NCBI GenBank assembly: GCA_945787805.1
Contig: CALZID010000002.1
Coordinates: forward strand, 1 to 64,000
DNA: 64,000 bases
Origin: an uncultured Clostridia bacterium
GTDB taxonomy: Bacteria; Bacillota; Clostridia; Oscillospirales; Acutalibacteraceae
Direction of reading: 5' to 3'
The position numbers were made by a program, and so were the translations under genes. The notes beneath the pieces are model-generated. The model saw only the letters and a list, made by a program, of their open reading frames with translations. It did not search any database and had not been told where the DNA came from. Positions 45,671 to 54,843 of this stretch are shown here, piece after piece (the first letter of the stretch is position 1; the number at the start of each line of letters is the position of its first letter).

Positions 45671-46954
45671 TTATATTTCATCGCCGCCGACCGGTCTGAT
45701 AATAAGAACATAGCAGGAGCCTTCGCCAAAAATACTCTCCATTGCGTTTTTGTAATCTGCAAGGATTTCGTTTGGTACGAATGCTTGAATTGTACCTGCA
45801 AATCCGCCGCCGTGAACACGCCATGCGCCCTTGCCCTTGAGAATACTCTCGCTGATTGCAAGCGCCAATGAAACGGGCTGTTCAAGGGGCTTTTTAACTG
45901 AGAACACATTTTGATTATACTTGTATGATGAGTCGCCGCTTTCAAGTATGTATGATTTAAACTCTTCAAAATCGCCTTTTTTGAGAGCGTCAACTTCTTT
46001 TAATACTCTTGCGTTATCTGCAAAGAAGTGAAGCGCACGAAGAACTGCCCTGTCGCCGACTTTTGCACGAACCGACGGAATATTCTTCTTAAATTCATCT
46101 TCATTTACTTCACGAAGAACATTTTTACCGAAGCAGCCCGCAACCGCTTCCATCTCGCTGCGGATTGCCGCATAGTCGTCTGTCAAATCAGAGTGACTGC
46201 CCTTTGTATCGACAATGCAAAGGGAATGTCCCGATGATGCGAAATCAAATTTAACTTCGTTTACTATCGGCTCCGACGGATTATTAAAGTCGATTGTAAC
46301 AAATCCGCCCACCGAACAAGCCATTTGGTCCATAAGTCCGCAAGGTTTGTCAAAATAAACATTTTCTGCATATTGTGCAATTTTTGCGATTGTTATTGCA
46401 TCAACTTGTCCGTCATTATAGAGATAGTTGAGCATTGTACCAACAAGCACTTCATATGCCGCCGATGATGAAAGTCCCGAACCTGAAAGAACACTTGACA
46501 TTGTGCAAGCGTCAAATCCGCCGATTTTGTAACCGTATTTTTTGAAACCTGCACACATACCTCGAACAAGTGCGGGTGAATGACCTTTTTCATCTTCTTT
46601 GATTTCAAGGTCGGTGATGTCGCAAACATCCATATCATATCCGCGGGATTTTACACGGACAATGTTCTCGTCGTTTTTTGCGGCAATTGCAATAGCGTCA
46701 AGATTGATACCCGCAGCCAAAACCCGACCGTGATTGTGGTCTGTATGGTTGCCGCCGACTTCTGTTCTGCCGGGAGCTGAAAACATTCTCGCAGCTCTGT
46801 CTTCACCGAAAAGAGCGGCAAAATCTTCTGCAAGGCTTAAATATCTTTCGTGCTGAGCCTTTACTGCTTCGTCCGTTACATAAACTCTCTTTAAGCGTGC
46901 GTCAAGCTCTCCGCTTGTTATATTGTTTTTAAGAATTTGAATTGACATTTTCAT
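45671..46954 (-). CDS. galK: Galactokinase-family GHMP kinase
   Basis: A 427-residue GHMP kinase. The N-terminal sugar motif reads APGRTEVGGNHTDHNHG, a variant of the usual GRVNLIGEHTDYN of galactokinases that is common in Clostridia. The ATP loop is SGLSSSAAYEVLVG and the catalytic Asp region CGLMDQMAC. It would phosphorylate galactose at C1. galT and galE are not adjacent, so another sugar is possible. The start (46954, or ATG 46948) overlaps the VTT gene end by about 20-26 bases, which suggests coupling. Confidence 0.85.
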   Translation of the reverse strand: MKMSIQILKNNITSGELDARLKRVYVTDEAVKAQHERYLSLAEDFAALFGEDRAARMFSAPGRTEVGGNHTDHNHGRVLAAGINLDAIAIAAKNDENIVRVKSRGYDMDVCDITDLEIKEDEKGHSPALVRGMCAGFKKYGYKIGGFDACTMSSVLSGSGLSSSAAYEVLVGTMLNYLYNDGQVDAITIAKIAQYAENVYFDKPCGLMDQMACSVGGFVTIDFNNPSEPIVNEVKFDFASSGHSLCIVDTKGSHSDLTDDYAAIRSEMEAVAGCFGKNVLREVNEDEFKKNIPSVRAKVGDRAVLRALHFFADNARVLKEVDALKKGDFEEFKSYILESGDSSYKYNQNVFSVKKPLEQPVSLALAISESILKGKGAWRVHGGGFAGTIQAFVPNEILADYKNAMESIFGEGSCYVLIIRPVGGDEI

Positions 46955-47678
46955 GTTCTCCTTTTCTTTTTTCCAAGGTGATATTTACAACACAGGTTAC
47001 AATCCCCGATAAAACCAACAGAATAACAACGGGCCCCATAAACTTCCATGTAAACGGTTGAGCAATGTTGCCACCCATTACGGTATATGTCCAAATTTTA
47101 GGGAAAAATCCGATAATTGACGCAATAATAAATCTAACCAGGGGGAAATTCATTCCGCCGTATATTTTACTAACTGCGTTTACGGGAAGCCCCGGCACAA
47201 TTCTCAGTGCCACCAGAACGCCAAATTTTGTTTTGCCGTGATGATTTATCATTTCCCGCACATTGTCATATTTTTTAAGGTTTTTAAGGGCAACTCCGCC
47301 ATCGGTAGTGTTGCCCAACCAATAGCCCGTAACAAGCACCGCCGTAAACCCGAAAATGTTTATTATGAGTGCCTCTTTTGAGTCAAAAATAACACCCGTC
47401 ATCATAAACAAAAACGGAAACGGAATGGGCACAAAGGTTTTAAGCAGATAAACAAGAGTAATCGCCGCCGCAATGAGCCATCTGTTGTCAAGGGACTGGA
47501 TTATCTCTTGCACCCTGTTGAGCGTTTCTAAAAATTCTGCCCAACCGCCCTCTGCGACCTTAGTACTCATCACTGCGGTAATCAAGGATAATATTACAGC
47601 TCCGGCAAAAAGTCCGAAAGTTGAAAGATTCAATGCGCCTTTTCTGTCAAGATTGCGTTTTTCCATTAGATTCTCCAT
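46929..47678 (-). CDS. VTT/DedA-like (TVP38/TMEM64 family) membrane protein
   Basis: A 249-residue membrane protein with about six hydrophobic segments and the VTT patterns FPFLFMMTGVIFDSKEAL and VALRIVPGLPVNAVSKIYGG, the latter with the conserved Arg-x-x-P-x-x-P core. Such proteins act as lipid scramblases or take part in envelope homeostasis. It is the first gene of a five-gene minus-strand run ending with the GNAT gene. Confidence 0.88.
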   Translation of the reverse strand: MENLMEKRNLDRKGALNLSTFGLFAGAVILSLITAVMSTKVAEGGWAEFLETLNRVQEIIQSLDNRWLIAAAITLVYLLKTFVPIPFPFLFMMTGVIFDSKEALIINIFGFTAVLVTGYWLGNTTDGGVALKNLKKYDNVREMINHHGKTKFGVLVALRIVPGLPVNAVSKIYGGMNFPLVRFIIASIIGFFPKIWTYTVMGGNIAQPFTWKFMGPVVILLVLSGIVTCVVNITLEKRKGEHENVNSNS

Positions 47679-47802
47679 TAAAATAAAATCTCATACCATA
47701 TAATTCTATAATATTTATTAAAAAAGGTCAATATTTTTGTTGTTATATTGTTACTGAATATGATACTATAATATATATACATAATTAAAGGCAGTGATTA
47801 CT

Positions 47803-48762
47803 TTGAAATTCGTAGTATTGGATTCTTTTGCTTTAAACCCCGGCGACTTGTCTTGGGATTGGCTTAAACTTCTCGGTGAATGTGAAATTTATGACCGTAC
47901 ACCAAAGGATAAAATCCTTGAAAGATGTATGGGTGCAGATGTTATTCTCACAAATAAAACTCCGCTGACAAGAGAAACACTCTCAAAGCTTGACACTCTT
48001 AAATATATTGCCCTGCTTTCAACGGGATATAATGTTGTGGACTGTGAATGCGCTAAAGAGATGGGTGTGCCTGTTTCAAATATCCCCGCATATTCAACCG
48101 GTGCGGTGGCACAGCTCACATTTTCGCTTATTCTCGAAATTACAAATGCCGTGGGAATACATAGTGAAAGCGTTAGAAACGGTGAATGGGCAAATTGTCC
48201 GGATTTCTGCTATTGGAAAACTCCGCTTACCGAACTCTGCGGAAAAACATTGGGCATTGTGGGATTCGGTCAAATCGGTCAAGCGGTTGCAGATATTGCC
48301 GAAGCATTTAAAATGAAAGTGATAGCGGTTTCAGGCCACGAAACAGACCAGAGTCACAGAAAAAATTTCTCGTGGACGGATATGGATACTCTTGCAAAAT
48401 CCAGCGATATTATTTCATTTCACTGTCCGCTGACCGAGAAAACAACGGGACTTGTAAATGAAGAATTTATCGCAAAATGCAAGGACGGTGCGATTATTAT
48501 CAATACAAGCCGCGGACCCGTTGTTGACGACAAAGCCCTTGCAGATGCGCTTAATAGGGGTAAGCTTCGTGCTGCGGGACTTGATGTGCTGACAGTTGAG
48601 CCGCCGGAGAAGGATAACCCCTTGCTCTCTGCTAAAAACTGTTTTATTACTCCCCATATCGCTTGGGCTGGGTTTGAAACAAGAGAAAGACTCATGAACA
48701 TTTTGGAAGAAAATGTAAAAGCATATCTGAACGGCAACCCGCAGAATGTGGTAAATAAATAA
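47803..48762 (+). CDS. D-2-hydroxyacid dehydrogenase
   Basis: About 319 residues, NAD-dependent 2-hydroxyacid dehydrogenase. The Rossmann loop is GIVGFGQIGQAVADIAEAF, the arginine lies in IINTSRGPVVDDKAL, the Glu in LTVEPPEKDNPL and the catalytic His in TPHIAW. It is close in look to glycerate dehydrogenase/hydroxypyruvate reductase. The frame opens at GTG 47794, but TTG at 47803 (giving KFVVLDSFAL) fits the family, with AAAGGCAGTGAT upstream as SD. The substrate is uncertain. The repeat array begins right after its stop. Confidence 0.88.
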   Translation: MKFVVLDSFALNPGDLSWDWLKLLGECEIYDRTPKDKILERCMGADVILTNKTPLTRETLSKLDTLKYIALLSTGYNVVDCECAKEMGVPVSNIPAYSTGAVAQLTFSLILEITNAVGIHSESVRNGEWANCPDFCYWKTPLTELCGKTLGIVGFGQIGQAVADIAEAFKMKVIAVSGHETDQSHRKNFSWTDMDTLAKSSDIISFHCPLTEKTTGLVNEEFIAKCKDGAIIINTSRGPVVDDKALADALNRGKLRAAGLDVLTVEPPEKDNPLLSAKNCFITPHIAWAGFETRERLMNILEENVKAYLNGNPQNVVNK

Positions 48763-49259
48763 GTTGTATGTATATACTGCAAGTCGGTGCCACAAAGCAT
48801 TGCGGAAAATATACAAATCAAAATCTAAATATTTTTTAGCAGATTTTTCGTAAGGCAATGTGTCGACGACGAAGCTGTATGTATATACTGCGAGTCAGTG
48901 ACACGAAGCATTGCGGAAAAGATGCAAATCAAAATCTAAATATTTTTTAGCAGATTTTTCGTAAGGCAATGTGTCGACGGCGAAGTTGTATGTATATACT
49001 GCGAGTCAGTGACACAAAGCATTGCGGAAAAGATGCAAATCAAAATCTAAATATTTTTAGCAGATTTTTCGTAAGGCAATGTGTCGACGACGAAGCTGTA
49101 TGTATATACTGCGAGCCGGCGCCACAAAGCATTACGGAGAATATGCAAACACAAAAGTATTATTTTTTAGCAGATTTTTCGCTAGGCGAAGTGTCATTGA
49201 CGAAGCTGTATGAATATACTGCGAGTCAGTGACACAAAGCATCGCGGAAAAGATGCAAA
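48763..49259. repeat. Tandem repeat array, about 4.5 copies of a 110-111-bp unit
   Basis: Copies begin at 48763, 48874, 48985, 49095 and 49205; the last is truncated. Each starts GYTGTATGTATATACTGC and ends near GTGTCGACGACGAA. Copies 1-3 are nearly identical; copy 4 has diverged. Each junction holds an inverted pair: GCAATGTGTC at the end of one unit pairs with GACACaaagCATTGC of the next, with the TATATAC segment in the loop. Stops interrupt the frames, so it is not protein coding. It lies between the dehydrogenase gene and the rpsU promoter. Confidence 0.9.
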
Positions 49260-49268
49260 AAATAACTG

Positions 49269-49297
49269 TTGACAGTTGACAAATGGTGTTGTATAAT
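49269..49297 (+). promoter_or_regulatory. Consensus sigma-A promoter for rpsU
   Basis: TTGACA (49269-49274), 17-bp spacer, TATAAT (49292-49297): a perfect match, as expected for a ribosomal protein gene. Confidence 0.85.
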
Positions 49298-49333
49298 TCA
49301 TAGTGTATCCCAGTGTAAAGGGAGGGATTTTTA

Positions 49334-49510
49334 ATGAGTCAGGTAAAAGTTAAAGAAAACGAGTCCTTGGAAAGTGCTCTCAGAAGATTTAAGAGACAGA
49401 CTTCTCGTGACGGCGTAATTCAAGAAGTGCGCAAAAGAGAGCATTACGAAAAGCCTTCTGTTAAGAGAAAAAAGAAGTCTGAGGCTGCCCGTAAGCGTAA
49501 GTTCAAATAA
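49334..49510 (+). CDS. rpsU: Ribosomal protein S21
   Basis: A 58-residue, very basic protein ([18 protein letters not shown] at the start, [13 protein letters not shown] at the end) matching bS21 in length and pattern. S21 binds near the anti-Shine-Dalgarno end of 16S rRNA and helps initiation. GGGAGGG precedes the ATG by nine bases. It has a consensus promoter and its own terminator, so it appears monocistronic. It is too short for many ORF filters. Confidence 0.95.
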   Translation: MSQVKVKENESLESALRRFKRQTSRDGVIQEVRKREHYEKPSVKRKKKSEAARKRKFK

Positions 49511-49543
49511 TTAACTTAGGCTTTTTTGGCGTGTTTAAAAGTG

Positions 49544-49578
49544 AGTGGGCGTTCCCAAGGAATGCCCGCTGTTTTTTT
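49544..49578 (+). terminator. Terminator after rpsU
   Basis: AGTGGGCGTTCC and GGAATGCCCGCT arms around a three-base loop followed by GTTTTTTT. Confidence 0.9.
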
Positions 49579-49603
49579 ATTTTTGTAATTTAGGAGTTTA
49601 ATT

Positions 49604-50158
49604 ATGGCAAGAAAAAGTATTATGGATTTTTTGGTTCCGTCTTCACCCATGCCCAAATACAGATATCATTCCGTTTTGGATATTACTGCGGAAGATTTAA
49701 AAAAAATGGGTGCAAAAGCGGTTGCCCTTGATATTGACAACACAATATGTAATGACGGCAAGGAAAATTGCATTGACGGATTAACCGAATGGATTGAAAA
49801 AATTCAAATTGCAGGAATTAAACTCATCATTATATCTAACGCCATACCGCCGAGACCTAAAAATATTGCGGAAAAGCTTTCGCTGCCCTATCTTTGTTTT
49901 GCAAGAAAGCCCTTCGCTCACAAGCTTCGCAAAGCTGCTAAAATATTGGGCGTTGAAATAAACGAATTGGCAATGGTGGGCGACCAGCTTTTTGCGGATA
50001 TTAAGGCTGCAAACCGTTGCGGTGCCATTGCAATCAGAGTTGAACCTTTAAAGGGTGAAACCCGATTTGCTACATATTATGCAGTCCGCCGAAAAAAAGA
50101 AGAAGCAGTAATTAAAGAATTTGAAAAATTACATGGATTTGGTTTTTATGATGAATGA
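49604..50158 (+). CDS. yqeG: YqeG-family HAD phosphatase
   Basis: A 184-residue HAD-IIIA phosphatase. The nucleophile motif is ALDIDNTIC, motif II is IIISNA, and MVGDQLFADI is motif IV. Known relatives are YqeG of B. subtilis and mitochondrial Gep4, a phosphatidylglycerophosphate phosphatase, so PGP dephosphorylation is a fair guess but not shown here. It overlaps the M24 gene by about ten bases. Confidence 0.9.
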   Translation: MARKSIMDFLVPSSPMPKYRYHSVLDITAEDLKKMGAKAVALDIDNTICNDGKENCIDGLTEWIEKIQIAGIKLIIISNAIPPRPKNIAEKLSLPYLCFARKPFAHKLRKAAKILGVEINELAMVGDQLFADIKAANRCGAIAIRVEPLKGETRFATYYAVRRKKEEAVIKEFEKLHGFGFYDE

Positions 50159-51215
50159 TTTACAAATGCTTTTGAAAGACAAGGGCAAAAATTGTTGTGC
50201 TCTTATTATTTCACCTGAAAACAGAAAATATTTTACAGGATTTGAGTCAAGCGACGGATTTCTGTTAGTGTCACCCGACAGAGCGGTGTTTATTACTGAC
50301 GGACGATATATTGAAGCGGCAGAAAAGCAGATTACCGCCTGTGAAGTTATGCTTTTAGGCAAAGCATACCCGCAGATTGCAGAGATACTGAAAGAGATGA
50401 AATGCAATCAGTTGCTTGTTGAGTCAACAAGAATGACGGTTTCAACATATAATTCTCTTAAAGGTGTGCTTAAAAATATCAGCATTTCTACCGACGCAAC
50501 TCTTGACACTCTCATCAATTCTCTCCGTTGTGTTAAAACACAGAATGAGGTTGACAGCATTGTCAAAGCCCAGAGAATTGCGGAAGATGCGTTCCGGCAT
50601 ATTTTAAAATTCATCAAGGTCGGTGTTACCGAAAAAGAAATCGCACTTGAACTTGATTTCTATATGCTTCGTAACGGGGGAGAAGGATTATCCTTTGAAA
50701 CTATTGCGGTGAGCGGCAAAAATTCATCAATGCCCCACGGTGTGCCAAGTGACAAAAAGATAGAAAACGGTGATTTTATCACTCTTGATTTCGGCACGGT
50801 TATTAACGGATATCACAGTGATATGACTCGTACCGTCGCAGTGGGATTTGCCACTGATGAAATGAAGAATGTTTATGATACGGTGCTTAAAGCACAAAAC
50901 AACTGTCTTGAAAACATAAAAGCCGGAGTGGATTGCAAAACAGGTGACGAGTTTGCCCGTTCTGTTATCAAAGAATACGGATACGGTGAATATTTCACCC
51001 ATTCAACCGGTCACGGCGTAGGCGTTGAAATTCACGAATACCCCAACCTTTCCCCTGCCTCCGACAGTGTTTTGCAGGCAGGCAACATTGTAACCGTTGA
51101 GCCGGGTATTTATATTCCCGAAAAATTCGGTGTTAGAATTGAAGATATGGCACTCATTACAGAAAACGGATGTGTAAATCTCACTAACGCACCGAAAGAG
51201 CTTATCATTTTATAA
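50148..51215 (+). CDS. M24 metallopeptidase (Xaa-Pro aminopeptidase-like)
   Basis: About 355 residues: an N-terminal creatinase-type domain and a pita-bread M24 domain. The five metal ligands are visible in TLDFGTVINGYHSDMTRTV (two Asp), HSTGHGVGVEIHE (His), VEPGIYIP (Glu) and GVRIEDMALI (Glu). It removes N-terminal residues before proline in imported or internal peptides. The start at 50148 overlaps the yqeG stop, so the two are coupled; a longer frame from 50121 is less likely. The gene end overlaps the convergent small membrane protein gene by 11 bases. Confidence 0.92.
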   Translation: MMNDLQMLLKDKGKNCCALIISPENRKYFTGFESSDGFLLVSPDRAVFITDGRYIEAAEKQITACEVMLLGKAYPQIAEILKEMKCNQLLVESTRMTVSTYNSLKGVLKNISISTDATLDTLINSLRCVKTQNEVDSIVKAQRIAEDAFRHILKFIKVGVTEKEIALELDFYMLRNGGEGLSFETIAVSGKNSSMPHGVPSDKKIENGDFITLDFGTVINGYHSDMTRTVAVGFATDEMKNVYDTVLKAQNNCLENIKAGVDCKTGDEFARSVIKEYGYGEYFTHSTGHGVGVEIHEYPNLSPASDSVLQAGNIVTVEPGIYIPEKFGVRIEDMALITENGCVNLTNAPKELIIL

Positions 51216-51468
51216 TCAGCGCCGTTATTATTGACCCCGCTATTGCCGAAGATAAAAGCTGCACGATATAAAACACTTTACTTTTTACCTTTTGCTTTCG
51301 GGTTTTCGGTACAAATGAATTCGACTTAATGGATTTCAGCGCCTGATTTCTCAACTTGCTATCACTCTCACTGCTGTATTCGGGTTTCACGAAAAACAAT
51401 GCTTTTTCAAAATAATCACAACCGGGTTCGATAATTTCAAGTACTTGTCGATTGATGCCTTTTACCAT
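51205..51468 (-). CDS. Small membrane-anchored hypothetical protein
   Basis: An 87-residue protein. Residues 1-65 are charged and probably cytoplasmic (KSIKSNSFVPKTRKQKVKSK). A hydrophobic C-terminal helix spans about 66-86 (FYIVQLLSSAIAGSIITALI), so it is likely tail-anchored. The SD GTGAGGAC precedes the ATG. It converges on and overlaps the M24 gene by 11 bases. I do not recognise a family. Confidence 0.55.
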   Translation of the reverse strand: MVKGINRQVLEIIEPGCDYFEKALFFVKPEYSSESDSKLRNQALKSIKSNSFVPKTRKQKVKSKVFYIVQLLSSAIAGSIITALIIK

Positions 51469-51889
51469 TTATTTGTCCTCACATTTTTGTTTTTATTAGT
51501 GTGGGATTTTTTAGTCGGTTTTATACTGATTTGTCAATTGAAAACACAAGAAAAAATTGTCAATATGGGATTTTGTACAAAAATAATTACAAAGAAAATT
51601 ATACTAATAGTATAATCGACTTTTCAACGAAATTGTTGAAAACTCTGTTGAAAATGTTTATAACTTGCCCTATTTTCATTGAAAAATCAAGGTTTTTTCC
51701 GTTTTTCGACAGATTTACGAAAAGTTTGTTAAAATAATATCAAATACAAAACGTTGTAATTACTTGACAAATTATACACTTTGTTGCCTTGACTACTTAA
51801 AAAACTACTATAAATTTTGTGCAATTTTTTATTGGCGGTTTTTAACATAAAAGCTTTAAAATTTTTAGTTATTTTGTGAGATGATTTTT
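51469..51889. other. AT-rich intergenic region with several dyads
   Basis: No gene is supported here. It holds TTACAA-18 bp-TATAAT (51587-51616), whose -10 lies in a perfect palindrome ATTATACTA-A-TAGTATAAT (51598-51616). A TTTTCAAC/GTTGAAAA inverted repeat (51621-51642) has a third GTTGAAAA copy at 51647-51654. A Spo0A-box-like TTCGACA lies at 51705-51711. Any transcript from this promoter would read towards the 8-oxoguanine glycosylase gene and have a leader of about 260 bases. Confidence 0.5.
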
Positions 51890-52687
51890 ATGAATAAACA
51901 TTTTGAAATTATGTGTCCCCCGGCCTTTAATCTGGGGCTCACTTTGGATTGCGGTCAAGCCTTTCGCTGGACCGAAAAAGACGGAAAATGGCACGGCGTC
52001 GCTTTTGGAAAGCCTTTAACTGTGTATGCTTTTGAAAATAAAATAATTTTCGATTGTGACGAAAACGATTTCAACACGGTCTGGAAAAATTATTTTGACT
52101 TTGACTGTGATTATGAAAAAATCATAAAAAGCTATGACGACAAATATCTCAAAGAAGCGGTCAGAGAATATAACGGCATCCGAATTCTTCGTCAGGAGCC
52201 TTGGGAAGCCCTTTGCTCGTTTATTATTTCCGCTAATAACAATATTCCCAGAATTAAGGGAATTGTGGATAGACTTTGCGAAGCTTTCGGTGACGGTGAA
52301 ACGGGGCAAAAGTCTTTTCCGTCGGCAGAAAAATTATCAACTCTTACCGTTGAAGATTTAGCTCCCCTGCGCTCAGGATTCAGGGCAAAATATATAATTG
52401 ATGCGGCCAAAAAGGTTGCAAACGGAACAGTTGATTTTAAAGCCATAGAAGAAAACCCCATTGAATTCGGCAGAGAAGAATTGCAGAAAATCAACGGAGT
52501 GGGTGCAAAGGTTGCGGAATGTACATTGCTTTACGGATTTCACAAAATTGAGGCATTTCCCATTGATGTCTGGGTCAGGCGGATTATGGCAGAGATGTAC
52601 CCCGACGGACTTCCCGAATGTACAAACGGCACACAAGGAATTGCGCAACAATATTTATTTCATTGGAGAAGACAACAGGATAGATAA
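51890..52687 (+). CDS. 8-oxoguanine DNA glycosylase/AP lyase (OGG1 type)
   Basis: About 265 residues. It removes oxidised guanine from DNA and nicks the abasic site. The helix-hairpin-helix is LQKINGVGAKVAECTLLYG, in which the Lys of GAKVA corresponds to the OGG1 catalytic lysine. The Asp is in AFPIDVWVRR. The N-terminal half, with LDCGQAFRW, also matches the bacterial OGG1-like family. The frame opens at 51881; the start at 51890 (MNKHFEI) is equally possible. It stands alone, with a terminator after it. Confidence 0.9.
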   Translation: MNKHFEIMCPPAFNLGLTLDCGQAFRWTEKDGKWHGVAFGKPLTVYAFENKIIFDCDENDFNTVWKNYFDFDCDYEKIIKSYDDKYLKEAVREYNGIRILRQEPWEALCSFIISANNNIPRIKGIVDRLCEAFGDGETGQKSFPSAEKLSTLTVEDLAPLRSGFRAKYIIDAAKKVANGTVDFKAIEENPIEFGREELQKINGVGAKVAECTLLYGFHKIEAFPIDVWVRRIMAEMYPDGLPECTNGTQGIAQQYLFHWRRQQDR

Positions 52688-52689
52688 AC

Positions 52690-52718
52690 AAAAAAAGAGG
52701 CCGAGCAAGCCTCTTTTT
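52690..52718. terminator. Bidirectional terminator
   Basis: AAGAGGC (52695-52701) and GCCTCTT (52709-52715) arms with A-run before and T-run after, between two converging genes. Confidence 0.85.
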
Positions 52719-52719
52719 A

Positions 52720-53604
52720 TTATTTTTGCTGTTGCATTCCTGCCGACATCATTGACGACATAAAGCCTTTTTTGTCTTTCTTCGGTTTATATGCAGGCGG
52801 ATTTTCCAAAAGTTTTTTCGCTTTTTTGCCCTTTGAAGATGCAAGATACTGATTAACCGCAACAAGTGTTTCATAAAAATCTTCGTCGGTTATCTCTTCT
52901 CTGCACTTTGCAAGAATTTCTCGGTCGTTATCAATTTCGCCGAGAATTGTAACAACAACAAGGTCTTGCACATCATTTGTTCCGTTTTCATAGGTGTCGC
53001 TGAGAATTTTCATAAGCTTCTTGATTTTCTGCTTATCGTCTGAACGAAGTGTTTCCATAATATATTTATTTGCGTGGTTTACAAAGAAATCTTCACCTAA
53101 AAACTCATCATATCTTTGGAAATTGTCTTTATAAGCGTCTTTGAGTTCGGGATAAACCCCTGTAATTCTGTTAGCCAAAGTGTTGGCGTCATAAGACATA
53201 CCGTTTTTAACCGCCGACTTTGAAACGGTTGCCGGCGCTTTTTTGTTAGCGGCCGCTTTTCTTGCCTTTTTGCCGTAAGCAGTATCAAGAGTATCGGCAA
53301 GTTCGTTGCAAAGAGATTTAATATCTCTTTCTGTGAAATCTTCAAGGTCCAAAAGGTTTGAAGATACTTTTTTAAATTCACCGTCATCATTTTGCTCCAT
53401 AACATCGAGAATGTTATCGTGGCTTACAAGACGGACTGTGAGACTATTCTTTTCAATTTCAAGATAAGCTCTGTCTTCTTCACAGAAAACAGGTGCTTCA
53501 CCCTTTTCAATATTTTCAGGAATTTTTACTTTAAAGTCATTTGCTTCAAAATTAGCGCTGCAGCCTTTTAATACAAGCGCAAGAGCTTCTTTTCTTTCAA
53601 ACAT
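52720..53604 (-). CDS. Conserved-looking hypothetical cytoplasmic protein
   Basis: A 294-residue protein with no signal peptide or membrane segment. Residues 1-100 look like an alpha/beta domain (FEANDFKVKIPENIEKG). Residues about 115-135 are basic and Ala/Lys-rich. The rest is helical (YDEFLGEDFFVNHANKY; KIKKLMKILSDTYENG). The tail is Met/Gln-rich (MSSMMSAGMQQQK). A clear SD is not visible just before the ATG at 53604. I do not recognise the family; codon use looks like that of the neighbours. Confidence 0.7.
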   Translation of the reverse strand: MFERKEALALVLKGCSANFEANDFKVKIPENIEKGEAPVFCEEDRAYLEIEKNSLTVRLVSHDNILDVMEQNDDGEFKKVSSNLLDLEDFTERDIKSLCNELADTLDTAYGKKARKAAANKKAPATVSKSAVKNGMSYDANTLANRITGVYPELKDAYKDNFQRYDEFLGEDFFVNHANKYIMETLRSDDKQKIKKLMKILSDTYENGTNDVQDLVVVTILGEIDNDREILAKCREEITDEDFYETLVAVNQYLASSKGKKAKKLLENPPAYKPKKDKKGFMSSMMSAGMQQQK

Positions 53605-53763
53605 TTTAAATACCTCATATCTAAAATAATATATCCTATATAATATAACACATTTATTTTAGTTTGTCATTAAAAATTTGTGAATATTATAATTGATTAC
53701 TTAAATATATTGTGTTAAAATAACTATATCTGTGGCTGTGAGCCATTTACGGAGTGATTATTT

Positions 53764-54843
53764 ATGAAAAACGCACTTATTATTTTCGGCGGCGTTTCGT
53801 CCGAGCATGATGTTTCGGTTGTGTCTGCATCATCGGTTATCAGAAATATTCCGAAAGACAGATATAATGTAATAATGTTAGGCATTACAAAGCAGGGTGA
53901 AATGTTCCTTTATGACGGTGATTTTGAGAAATTACCCAAGGACAGATGGTTAGAAGATAAAGCTCATCTTAAAAAAGCCATTATCTCAACGGACCGCAAG
54001 GACCGTGGAATTATAGTATTCACCGATAACGGATATGAAAAAATCAAAGTCGATGTTTGCTTTCCCGTGCTTCACGGCAAAAACGGTGAGGACGGCACAA
54101 TGCAAGGTCTTTTAACTATTGCGGGAATTCCATTCGTGGGCTGTAACACTATGGCATCCGCAGTTTGTATGGACAAAGCAATGACAAATGCAATTTGTGA
54201 TGTTAACGGAATAGCCCAGGCAAAGTGGAAATACATTACCAAATATGATTTTGAGCGTCGAGGCAAAGAATTCGCAAAAGAATGTGAAGAATATTTAGGG
54301 CTCCCCGTATTTATAAAGCCCGCAAACGCAGGCTCATCAGTCGGTGTTGTCAAGGCGAAAACTCTTGAAGAAATTTATAGCGGACTTGACTACGCTTTGG
54401 GCTTTGACTCCCGTGTGGTTGTTGAAGAGGCAATCATAGGCGCAGAAGTCGAATGTGCGGTTATGGGTAACGACGAGCCTTTTGCCGGTGCAGTCGGTGA
54501 AATTGAACCTTGTAATGAATTCTATGACTTTGAAGCAAAATATGAGTCGGACAGCGGACTTCACATTCCCGCAAGAATAAGCGAAGAAAAAATCAAGGAA
54601 GTAAAGGAGCAGGCTGTCAGAGCATATAAGGCCTGGGGTTGCACCGGACTTACAAGAGTTGATTTCTTTGTCAGACACTCCGACGGCGCAGTGCTTCTCA
54701 ACGAGCCGAACACTCTCCCCGGCTTTACAAATATCAGTATGTATCCAATGCTTATGGATAAAGCGGGAATTTCTTACGGTGAACTGCTTGACCGTCTTTG
54801 CACTCTTGCAACGGATAAATGGGAAAAGGAATTTACTCAATGA
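53764..54843 (+). CDS. ddl: D-alanine--D-alanine ligase
   Basis: A 359-residue ATP-grasp enzyme making the D-Ala-D-Ala end of peptidoglycan precursors. It starts with IIFGGVSSEHDVSVVSA, has FPVLHGKNGEDGTMQG, the ATP-binding FIKPANAGSSVGVVKA, RVDFFVR and the metal loop LLNEPNTLPGFT. The last 30 residues are normal. Whether it prefers D-Ala or D-lactate/D-serine cannot be read safely. Its stop overlaps the DUF1934 start by four bases. Confidence 0.95.
   Translation: MKNALIIFGGVSSEHDVSVVSASSVIRNIPKDRYNVIMLGITKQGEMFLYDGDFEKLPKDRWLEDKAHLKKAIISTDRKDRGIIVFTDNGYEKIKVDVCFPVLHGKNGEDGTMQGLLTIAGIPFVGCNTMASAVCMDKAMTNAICDVNGIAQAKWKYITKYDFERRGKEFAKECEEYLGLPVFIKPANAGSSVGVVKAKTLEEIYSGLDYALGFDSRVVVEEAIIGAEVECAVMGNDEPFAGAVGEIEPCNEFYDFEAKYESDSGLHIPARISEEKIKEVKEQAVRAYKAWGCTGLTRVDFFVRHSDGAVLLNEPNTLPGFTNISMYPMLMDKAGISYGELLDRLCTLATDKWEKEFTQ

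Noticed and set aside
48969-49232. 87-residue frame inside the tandem repeats
   Set aside because: It only exists because the units are repeated; other copies have stops in the same frame and there is no SD.
48763-49259. Possible CRISPR array
   Set aside because: Units are 110-111 bp and directly adjoin, with no unique spacers and no cas genes.
51501-51737. 78-residue AT-rich frame
   Set aside because: Low-complexity translation, no SD, and it covers the dyads and promoter-like sequence.
51600-51780. Replication-origin candidate because of repeated GTTGAAAA
   Set aside because: No TTATCCACA-type DnaA boxes and no dnaA/dnaN genes nearby.
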